A DNA stretch of 8,126 nucleotides from NAT127 sp041655035. GTDB taxonomy: Bacteria > Pseudomonadota > Gammaproteobacteria > Pseudomonadales > Porticoccaceae. The stretch covers positions 1 through 8,126 of the forward strand of contig JBAZCN010000142.1 of assembly GCA_041655035.1 (NCBI GenBank), written 5' to 3'. The notes beneath the pieces are model-generated. The model made no database searches, had not been told where the DNA came from, and saw only the letters and a list, made by a program, of their open reading frames with translations. Position numbers and translations under genes: made by a program. Shown here in pieces: positions 1 to 5,453 of this stretch (positions are counted from its first letter, which is position 1; each line of letters begins with the position of its first letter).

Positions 1-127
1 CCGGCATTATCGCTGTTTGTGGCTGCCGCGAGAAGGCGGGTCCAGCTGGTTGGCATCGATAAATGCCCAGCCATGGCAGCGTGGATCTGCCGGTTTACTG
101 GTGGCTGCCGCGCTGGCGATTTGGTAT

Positions 128-152
128 CCACCCGGGGCATGGCCCCGGGTGG
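128..152. repeat. Perfect 11-bp inverted repeat with 3-base loop
   Basis: The arms CCACCCGGGGC (128-138) and GCCCCGGGTGG (142-152) are exact reverse complements around an ATG loop. The stem is very GC-rich and would be stable in RNA of either strand. No run of T follows on either strand, so it does not look like a classical intrinsic terminator. It could stabilise a 3' end or be a small REP-like element. The function is unknown. Confidence 0.7.
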
Positions 153-240
153 TTCCGATGATGCACGTGTTACTGGCTGATGCTGGGCTCGGTGCCAGGG
201 CGGCCAATATCCCCCGGGCCAATACTATCATTTGAGTGCC

Positions 241-259
241 GGGCATCATGGTGATGCCC
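241..259. repeat. Perfect 8-bp inverted repeat, possible 3'-end hairpin
   Basis: The arms GGGCATCA (241-248) and TGATGCCC (252-259) pair exactly around a 3-base loop. The hairpin lies about 50 bases past the stop codon of the minus-strand hydrolase, where a transcription terminator would be expected. On the minus strand it is followed by mixed sequence with no T-tract. On the plus strand only TTT follows. The 8-base direct repeat AGTGCCGG sits on both sides (235-242, 263-270). Terminator function is possible but weakly supported. Confidence 0.5.
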
Positions 260-307
260 TTTAGTGCCGGATAACAGATGCGGGACTGATGACAACACCT
301 CCATCGG

Positions 308-2407
308 TCAGCTCACCACGACCCGCGCGGAGGCGACGTTCTCCACCCGGCGGCTGGTGGCGTTGATGTCGCCTTCCCGGTGGGAAGTGACCCGTGCGGT
401 GGCGAAATAGACACCGGGGCGGTCATAGCTGTGGCGGGTGCTCATCTCGATGCTGGCGGGCCCGCCTTGCGGCTGGTGGCTTTCGGGGTAACTGCCGAGG
501 CCGTCGAAATCCCACTCCACCTTGATGATGGCGCCGGCGCCGGAGGGCACTTCCGCTTTCACATTGAGAGTCACCTGTTCCCCCACTGCCACCTCGGCCT
601 TGATCACACCATTGGCGTCGACCTTGACCACCGGCTGGATACCGCCGCGCTCTGCGGCGGTGTCGGCCAGTGTCACCTTGCCATCGGCAAAGGTGTAGGC
701 GGTGGCCAGTGGCTCGATACCCTTTTCCACCCAGTTCACCAGGTCGAGCAGGCACTGTTCGATGGTTTCATGGTAATTCACCAGCCAGGTGTTCGCATGG
801 CGGCCGGGCTGTTGCGGGGCCATGGCGGGCCCGATGTGCTCGGCATTCTCGGTCCAGCGCAGACGGAATTTCTGCGCCGCCTGCTCAGGGCCCTGGGCCT
901 GTTCCACCGCCTGCTTGTAGAACAGCCCCTGGGGCGGCCACAGGGAGGCGTCGTGGGTGTGATGGACCCACATCAGCTTGCCTTCATACTGGCCGGAGTA
1001 GGGCACGCCCATCAGCGGCGATTGCAGGGGTACGCCGTGCTGGGGAAATATCGGCTTGCCGTCCACCCGCAGGAAGTCGTAGAGGCTGTCGTCGGAAATG
1101 TGGTGGCGGTAGTAATAGCAGAAAGCGAGGAAGGCGCGGTTGTCGATCCGCACCTCGTCGCCCACTTTGACGTTCATGAAGCGCTTGAGGTTGGCCTCGC
1201 CATGGCCTTCGCAGAAGAAAAAGTCGGCGCCATGGTTGAGGCAATAGAGCTGGCGGCCAGCCGCGCCGCCGCTGAGCATTTTCACGCCGGTGCCGAGCCG
1301 GTAACCCTGGGGAATGCCCTTGACCTCGATGCCGATGGGCAGGTCGAGCTGGCCCATGAGGGACGCCAGCAGAATGACGAAAGGCTTGGCGCTGGCGAAT
1401 TCAGGGCCGGCGAAATCCGGGCTGTCGCGAAATTCCTTCGCGGTGACGATACGGCTGACAGTGCCGGTGGCGTTGATCAGGTGATCGGCGACATGCTCGG
1501 GGTTGTCGTGGCCGACATAGCCGGGCCGGGTCCAGAACGCCTCGAAGTAATCGGCGTCTTCCCGCTGCAGCATGTCCGCGATGGAGGTCCACAGCCACAT
1601 CTGGCCCATGGGCTGGCTGATCATGAATTCGTCGCCGCGGGGGTAGCCGAGACGGTACAGGTTGGACAGTTCTTCGCGCTGGTGCGCGGTCAGTCCGGCG
1701 TAGGGATCGCCGCCGCCAGGCTGCTTGGCATCGATGACGCCGGCGAGCTTGTCCCCCAGCAGACGCTGCACGTTGAACATGGCGCCAAAGCCGATGGGCT
1801 GGTCGCTGCGCACCCGGGCGCTGGTGCCGTGGCTGTCGATATTGCCGCCGCCCATATAGGGCAGGGCGCCGTCATATACCCCCGCGCCGTATTCCAGGCA
1901 CAGGGGCGAGCGCCGCCCGCCGCCACTGCCGCCCCACACATACCCGTGGGAGACGGGCTTGCCGTACACCTGGGCGGCGATATGCCGTGAGAACCGCGCA
2001 CTCTGGACACTGGCGCGGTGACCGTAAAGGGTGGGGTCCTCTCCGCCCCTGGGGTCGATGTCATCGCCGATATGGCCGGAGTTGGACTCGATCATGTAAC
2101 CGCCCATGCGCTGGATCATGCGCAGGCCACCGCTGATTTCGCCGGCGTAGCCGCCGAAAAAATCCTCATGGCCGGCGTGGCCGCCTTCGATGGGATGGAA
2201 CATGCGCCCCTGCCAGTGCTCCGCCGCGGGGTAGTAGAAGGTAAAGCGGGTGTCAGTGCCGGTAAAGCCGCCGTGGACGTGGCGGTGGGGTACCGGGGTC
2301 TCGCGCCACTCATCGCGATCGATATAGGGCGCGCCGAAAAAAGGATCTGTCACCTCATAGGAATCAATCTGCAATGCAGCCAAAGGCGGGCGATTATCGG
2401 CACTCAT
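308..2407 (-). CDS. Tannase-like alpha/beta hydrolase with C-terminal PKD-like domain
   Basis: This 699-residue protein has the layout of a distant tannase/feruloyl esterase-type alpha/beta hydrolase. The nucleophile elbow is VWGGSGGGRR (residues 157-166, Ser161). After a long lid-like insertion comes the strand GKLMWVHHTHDASLWPP (476-492), where Asp486 fits the catalytic acid. NAEHIGP (521-527) supplies the likely catalytic His524. The segment after it (LVNWVEKGIEPLATA, 556-570) also resembles the tannase C-terminus. Residues about 605-699 resemble a PKD beta-sandwich, with VEWDFDGLGSY at 630-640 and RHSYDRPGVYFATARV at 658-673. No signal peptide or membrane helix is visible, although PKD domains are usually extracytoplasmic. 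The ATG at 2407-2405 is preferred because GAGGAG (2421-2416) lies 8 bases upstream; an in-frame GTG at 2413 is only 2 bases from it. The substrate is unknown, an ester being the family-based guess. No same-strand neighbour is linked to it. Confidence 0.8.
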   Translation of the reverse strand: MSADNRPPLAALQIDSYEVTDPFFGAPYIDRDEWRETPVPHRHVHGGFTGTDTRFTFYYPAAEHWQGRMFHPIEGGHAGHEDFFGGYAGEISGGLRMIQRMGGYMIESNSGHIGDDIDPRGGEDPTLYGHRASVQSARFSRHIAAQVYGKPVSHGYVWGGSGGGRRSPLCLEYGAGVYDGALPYMGGGNIDSHGTSARVRSDQPIGFGAMFNVQRLLGDKLAGVIDAKQPGGGDPYAGLTAHQREELSNLYRLGYPRGDEFMISQPMGQMWLWTSIADMLQREDADYFEAFWTRPGYVGHDNPEHVADHLINATGTVSRIVTAKEFRDSPDFAGPEFASAKPFVILLASLMGQLDLPIGIEVKGIPQGYRLGTGVKMLSGGAAGRQLYCLNHGADFFFCEGHGEANLKRFMNVKVGDEVRIDNRAFLAFCYYYRHHISDDSLYDFLRVDGKPIFPQHGVPLQSPLMGVPYSGQYEGKLMWVHHTHDASLWPPQGLFYKQAVEQAQGPEQAAQKFRLRWTENAEHIGPAMAPQQPGRHANTWLVNYHETIEQCLLDLVNWVEKGIEPLATAYTFADGKVTLADTAAERGGIQPVVKVDANGVIKAEVAVGEQVTLNVKAEVPSGAGAIIKVEWDFDGLGSYPESHQPQGGPASIEMSTRHSYDRPGVYFATARVTSHREGDINATSRRVENVASARVVVS

Positions 2408-2415
2408 GGTCACAA

Positions 2416-2421
2416 CTCCTC
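2416..2421 (-). promoter_or_regulatory. Ribosome binding site of the hydrolase gene
   Basis: GAGGAG on the minus strand lies 8 bases before the ATG at 2407. It decides the start in favour of this ATG over the GTG two codons earlier. Confidence 0.7.
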
Positions 2422-2789
2422 AGGTTTTTATTGGTATTCAGTCAGGAGGCGCAGATTCGCGAAAGGGTGACAACGGTGTTGCCCGGGGTTGTCTGCGCTG
2501 CTGTCGCGAGGTTGCAGCCATTGGGTACTGCCCCGGGGGCGGGGCGGTTATGTACATTACAGGCATTTTATTTAATTTACAATATTGCCTATTTATTGGC
2601 GTTGTCCGGCGTCGGGACAGGGGCCGGCGCCGGCCGGGAGCGCCCTCTACATGCAGCGCCTTTGCTGCCGCGGCAATTTTCTGGCACCCTGAAGCGCAGT
2701 GAACCACCGCCCGGGATAAGGGATGCGAGCGCGCCGGCAGTTCGGTCGCCACGCGGCCACATGGCCGGGCCTGGGCATCAAGGGTAGCC
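2422..2789. other. Divergent intergenic region with AT-rich island
   Basis: This stretch separates the minus-strand hydrolase from the plus-strand small membrane protein and should carry promoters for both. No gene in it is convincing; the open frames lack ribosome binding sites and family features. Its main landmark is an AT-rich island at about 2551-2600 in otherwise GC-rich DNA. A perfect 14-base GC palindrome (GGCCGGCGCCGGCC, 2622-2635) lies just to the right. A TAG at 2785-2787, in frame with the downstream gene, rules out an upstream start for it. Confidence 0.6.
2551..2600. promoter_or_regulatory. AT-rich island with imperfect dyad, putative promoter/operator
   Basis: A 30-base imperfect dyad runs from AGGCA (2561-2565) to TGCCT (2586-2590). 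Seven of the ten outer positions on each side are symmetrical, as in a site for a dimeric repressor. On the minus strand, toward the hydrolase, TTGTAA (2582-2577) and TAATGT (2559-2554) are 17 bases apart. They match the sigma70 hexamers at 4/6 and 3/6, which is weak, and the dyad would cover the spacer. The first gene downstream on that strand is the hydrolase. The promoter assignment is inference from base composition and position. Confidence 0.3.
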
Positions 2790-2795
2790 AAGGAG
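2790..2795 (+). promoter_or_regulatory. Closely spaced ribosome binding site
   Basis: AAGGAG ends only one base before the ATG at 2797, much closer than the usual 5-9 bases. An in-frame TAG at 2785-2787 excludes any start upstream of it. Initiation may therefore be inefficient, or a downstream non-ATG start may be used. Confidence 0.5.
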
Positions 2796-2796
2796 T

Positions 2797-3126
2797 ATGG
2801 AAACGTCTGCATATCAAGGTTTCAAACCCGTTGTTCTCGATATCCTCGCCTTGTCCAAGGATGCGGTCCATATTCATGTAGGGCTGGTGGTGTTTCTCCT
2901 TGCGGTAGTCTTGTGGAGGCGGGGCCGGCTGGATCGTTGGAGCCTGCTGCCGGTGTTGCTGGCGGCTGGCGCCATGGAGGCCCAGGATCTGCGCGATGAT
3001 CTGGTCTCGCTGGGTTATATGCGCTGGTCTGCGAGCGTTCACGATTTCGTCAATACGGTTTTCTGGCCCACGATGGCCGTCATCTCGGGCAAGTGGCTCG
3101 ATATCCGGAAAGATCGCCGACAATGA
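2797..3126 (+). CDS. Small three-helix membrane protein of unknown function
   Basis: I do not recognise a named family for this 109-residue protein. It has three predicted membrane segments: about 26-40 (IHVGLVVFLLAVVLW), 48-62 and 82-97. A basic loop (RRGRLDR, 41-47) follows the first, and the tail is basic (KDRRQ). Several polar residues lie in or at the edges of the helices: His25, His27, Glu61, Asp64, Asp67, Asp68, His82, Asp83 and Asn86, followed by FWPT (89-92). Similar short proteins with an HxHxGL start and a DxxNTxFWPT end occur, as I recall, as hypothetical proteins in other proteobacteria. The layout recalls VanZ-like proteins, but I do not assign that. AAGGAG (2790-2795) precedes the ATG by one base, unusually close, yet no better in-frame start is nearby. 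It stands alone on its strand and converges on the PepSY gene. Confidence 0.75.
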   Translation: METSAYQGFKPVVLDILALSKDAVHIHVGLVVFLLAVVLWRRGRLDRWSLLPVLLAAGAMEAQDLRDDLVSLGYMRWSASVHDFVNTVFWPTMAVISGKWLDIRKDRRQ

Positions 3127-3204
3127 CGGTGGCTGAGGGGATTACGGGCCTCGCGCTGGGCGACACTGCCGAGGCAAGCAGGCCCGGCATATCACTCAAA
3201 CTGG

Positions 3205-4830
3205 TCAAGCTCGACCGGGGCCTGTCACTGTGTGCGCCGACCACACGCTGTCGGCCGGACCATGCCGCACGCGCCGGGCGGTAGCGAGCGCCATCCACGA
3301 GAAGCACAGGCAGCCAATGGCGGCAGAGAGATCCACACTCAGTGCCGCAGCACTCGTGTGCGCCCACAGGCCGAGTGAGGGAAAGACCCAGGCCAGCAAC
3401 GTAGTCAGCGGAATGGCGAGAGTGAAGACGGATGCCAGCCACAGCAAATGCACAGCGGCCTGCGCGCCGCCACGTAGAAACGACCAGCCGACGCTGCCCA
3501 GGAACACGGCATAGTACAGCCCCATGTGCCAGACGGCCACGTTGTCCACACGACCTTGCAGCCACTTGGCCGCGGCGATGGTCCCCGAAATGCCGCAGAT
3601 GCAGCCGAGGCACACGCCCACGGTGCCCGCGGCCATCAGGCGGGTGGAGCGCCGCTGTTCGGGCGCAGGCTGGTCGCGGCGCGCGGTTCGTCGGCGCGAC
3701 TCAATCCACAGCAGGTTGCCCGAATAGAACAGGAAGGCGCCGGCCAGCCCCAAGAAAAAGTAGCTCCAGCGCACGGACAGGCCGCCGAAACTGCCGAAGT
3801 GCAGACTGAAGAAACTGCTGGCCAGAGCTGTCCAGCTGTTGCGCTCGCCGGGAAAGTAGTAACTGTTGAGGACACTGCCGTCCACAGCGCTCATAAGCAG
3901 GTAGCCCTGGGTACGCAACAGATAGCTCGGCTCGGTGCCGCGCACCAGCACACTGGCGGCCGTGTCGCCCGCGTGCTGGTAGGTCATGGACGTGGGCGCG
4001 AAACCCGGAGCGCGAGCATGCACCAGATCGAGCAGTTGTCTAGGCGGCATCATGGCGGCGGGCTCGCTGCGCGCGGGCGGCGGCACGAAGGGACTGTGGG
4101 CGCGGAAATACTGGGGGAGTTCCTCGCGATAGATCAATTCGTTCTGCGCGTCGTAGAACAGGTCGTGCATGCCGAAGACGACGCCCGACAACGCCATGAT
4201 CAAATGGAACGGCAGGCTCACGATACCCACTACGTTGTGCGCATCGAGCCACATACGTTTGAGATTCTTGCCTAGACGGACGGCGAAGAAATCCTTGATC
4301 AGCGTGGGCAGCAACACGATTACGCCGGACACCAGGGCCACCGCATAGAGTGCGCTGACGATGCCCATGAAACCCATGCCAATGTCCATGTCCCCCGGAA
4401 TACCCGCCGTGCGGTGCAGCACGTCCACCAGCTCGGCCAACTGCGACGGCTGCTCCGGACGCAGTTGCAGCGCGCCACTACCGTCGATGCTGGCAGACCA
4501 GACTTGAGGCACTTCCCCGCGCACGGCCGCGCCAACTTGCCCCCGCTGGAACCAGACCAACCGAGCCGGTGTGGCCTCGTGCCCGTCCACCACCAGGGTG
4601 AACTGCTGGGCCACCTCGGGTCGCGCCTCGATGGTGCGCGCCATGAGTTCGGGGGTGCGTTCCAGCGGCACTTCATGCACCCGCGTGCCCGGCGGCGTGG
4701 CCCAGCGCGCCAGAGGCTCCTTGAACATGGTGATCGCGCCGGCGTAGAACGCGACGAACAGTGCTAGGCCGGCCAGGATGGCTGTCCAGGTATGCACTTC
4801 TTTGTAGATGCGGATGACGTCAGTGCGCAT
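3205..4830 (-). CDS. PepSY/TM inner-membrane protein, probable ferrisiderophore reductase
   Basis: This 541-residue protein belongs to the PepSY-associated TM family (PiuB/FpvG/FoxB type). It opens with IYKEVHTWTAILAGLALF (8-25), the typical first helix with a conserved His. A periplasmic PepSY-like segment follows (about 45-145), then helices near 150-177 and 198-222. A second PepSY-like region covers about 262-325, followed by SLHFGSFGG (342-350) and a helix at 355-376. Four more helices (about 398-420, 432-452, 457-482, 494-516) make this a long form. His13, His198, His209, His222, His344 and His435 are candidate heme ligands. FoxB, a characterised relative, is a di-heme inner-membrane reductase that releases iron from siderophores; that role here is inferred. 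It is the last gene of the operon, 33 bases after the previous stop, with a weak ribosome binding site (GAGA, 4839-4836). Confidence 0.85.
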   Translation of the reverse strand: MRTDVIRIYKEVHTWTAILAGLALFVAFYAGAITMFKEPLARWATPPGTRVHEVPLERTPELMARTIEARPEVAQQFTLVVDGHEATPARLVWFQRGQVGAAVRGEVPQVWSASIDGSGALQLRPEQPSQLAELVDVLHRTAGIPGDMDIGMGFMGIVSALYAVALVSGVIVLLPTLIKDFFAVRLGKNLKRMWLDAHNVVGIVSLPFHLIMALSGVVFGMHDLFYDAQNELIYREELPQYFRAHSPFVPPPARSEPAAMMPPRQLLDLVHARAPGFAPTSMTYQHAGDTAASVLVRGTEPSYLLRTQGYLLMSAVDGSVLNSYYFPGERNSWTALASSFFSLHFGSFGGLSVRWSYFFLGLAGAFLFYSGNLLWIESRRRTARRDQPAPEQRRSTRLMAAGTVGVCLGCICGISGTIAAAKWLQGRVDNVAVWHMGLYYAVFLGSVGWSFLRGGAQAAVHLLWLASVFTLAIPLTTLLAWVFPSLGLWAHTSAAALSVDLSAAIGCLCFSWMALATARRVRHGPADSVWSAHTVTGPGRA

Positions 4831-4863
4831 GGGTGTCTCGGAGTAAAAAACGGTGACGCGCGT

Positions 4864-5175
4864 TCATGCTGCGACGCGGTGGCAGAGGTACAGCGCGGCC
4901 CAGGCCACGACGTTGGCGCCGCCGAGCCATAGCCATGCCCGCAGGCCGCTGCGAAACAGGAAGCACAGGCTGAGCGCGGCCATCCATGCCGGCGCCACAA
5001 ACCACATGGTCACCTGGAACTTGTTGGGTGCTGCCGGACCGCCCGCGGTGAGAAACGCGAACAGGCCCGACAACGCGAACGCCAGTGCGAAGCCCGCCAG
5101 CACACCGGCGAGTGTCTTGCTCCACCAGTCGGGCCGGATCGCCGCGCGTCTGGTCTCCAGTCGCGCGGCGTTCAT
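4864..5175 (-). CDS. FpvH-like small iron-uptake membrane protein
   Basis: This 103-residue protein has three predicted membrane helices (about 21-43, 53-75 and 79-98). The loop GGPAAPNKFQVTMW (45-58) and the helix start RSGLRAWLWLGGANVV (75-90) resemble small proteins usually annotated 'iron uptake protein' beside TonB receptors and PepSY proteins. It probably sits in the inner membrane and assists the PepSY reductase, by analogy with the P. aeruginosa FpvGHJK set, whose small members support iron release from ferripyoverdine in the periplasm. The start is the ATG at 5175-5173. This overlaps the preceding stop as ATGA, and GGAGG (5185-5181) lies 5 bases upstream. The frame stays open further upstream, but that extension lies inside the previous gene and lacks these signals. 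The family assignment is from memory and moderate. Confidence 0.75.
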   Translation of the reverse strand: MNAARLETRRAAIRPDWWSKTLAGVLAGFALAFALSGLFAFLTAGGPAAPNKFQVTMWFVAPAWMAALSLCFLFRSGLRAWLWLGGANVVAWAALYLCHRVAA

Positions 5176-5453
5176 CGCGGCCTCCGCACGATGACGCGCA
5201 ACACGGCAAGGAAGGGCAGCGCCACGAATACCGCCATCGTCAGCGTGAACAACGTGAACACCGCCGTGGACACCTCCAGAAGATGCAGCCAGAGGGCGAG
5301 CGCGGCCATGCCCAGCGCGAGTGCTACCGCACGCGTCGGCCGCGTGGGCCAGGGCCGGGGCAGCCACTGTTGGCGCGGCGCGGTCAGGTAGGCGGTGATG
5401 GCGGCGGCACCCGTCAGCGCCAGGGCGAGCAGCGTCGTCACGGCTGTACTCAC
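5172..5453 (-). CDS. DUF3325-like small inner-membrane protein
   Basis: This 93-residue protein has three predicted membrane helices (about 4-23, 41-58 and 62-86) and a basic tail (RVIVRRPR). Its length, a basic and proline-rich first loop, an LALGMAALALWLHL second helix and its place between a siderophore receptor and a PepSY protein fit DUF3325. That family is found in iron-uptake operons and has no known catalytic activity. The GTG at 5453-5451 is chosen as start: it overlaps the receptor's TGA as GTGA, and TGAGG (5466-5462) lies 8 bases before it. An ATG at 5519 would put 22 extra, non-hydrophobic residues inside the receptor gene and is less likely. Its stop overlaps the next start by four bases, so it is probably translated by coupling on both sides. 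Confidence 0.75.
   Translation of the reverse strand: MSTAVTTLLALALTGAAAITAYLTAPRQQWLPRPWPTRPTRAVALALGMAALALWLHLLEVSTAVFTLFTLTMAVFVALPFLAVLRVIVRRPR

Larger units (their letters stand above)
1..307. other. Non-coding or degenerate left-edge region with two stem-loops
   Basis: No convincing gene is visible here. A plus-strand frame is open from the window edge to a stop at 233-235, and a minus-strand frame spans 7-249. Neither has a ribosome binding site or a composition I recognise; both contain alanine-rich hydrophobic stretches that GC-rich DNA often yields by chance. The plus frame could be the tail of a gene starting outside the window, but I cannot support that. The region lies downstream of the minus-strand hydrolase, so it should hold that gene's 3' untranslated sequence. 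It has two perfect short inverted repeats (128-152 and 241-259). It also has two 8-base direct repeats: GGCCAATA at 202-209 and 218-225, and AGTGCCGG at 235-242 and 263-270, the latter pair flanking the second hairpin. Confidence 0.5.

Noticed and set aside
2..235. Plus-strand frame open from the left edge with a hydrophobic stretch, possibly the end of a membrane protein
   Set aside because: There is no family similarity I can name, a perfect inverted repeat lies inside it, and a competing minus-strand frame looks equally plausible, so neither is supported.
380..1990. A 536-residue plus-strand open frame opposite the hydrolase gene
   Set aside because: It lies wholly antisense to a gene with clear family motifs and has no recognisable domain or ribosome site. 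Long antisense frames are common in GC-rich genes.
2622..2635. Perfect 14-base palindrome GGCCGGCGCCGGCC
   Set aside because: It is made only of G and C in simple alternating blocks, which arise often in such DNA; it is noted as a landmark but not called as a regulatory site.
2374..2812. Several short frames on both strands across the divergent intergenic region
   Set aside because: None has a ribosome site or recognisable content, and they cross the AT-rich island and the likely promoters of the flanking genes.
3145..3186. Possible bidirectional terminator between the convergent genes (CGGGCCT at 3145-3151 and AGGCCCG at 3180-3186)
   Set aside because: The stem is only 7 bp with a 28-base loop, and no T-tract follows on either strand, so it is not distinguishable from chance in GC-rich DNA.
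3526..4275. A 249-residue plus-strand open frame opposite the PepSY gene
   Set aside because: It is antisense to a well-supported membrane protein, and its His/Arg/Ala-rich composition is typical of a shadow frame.
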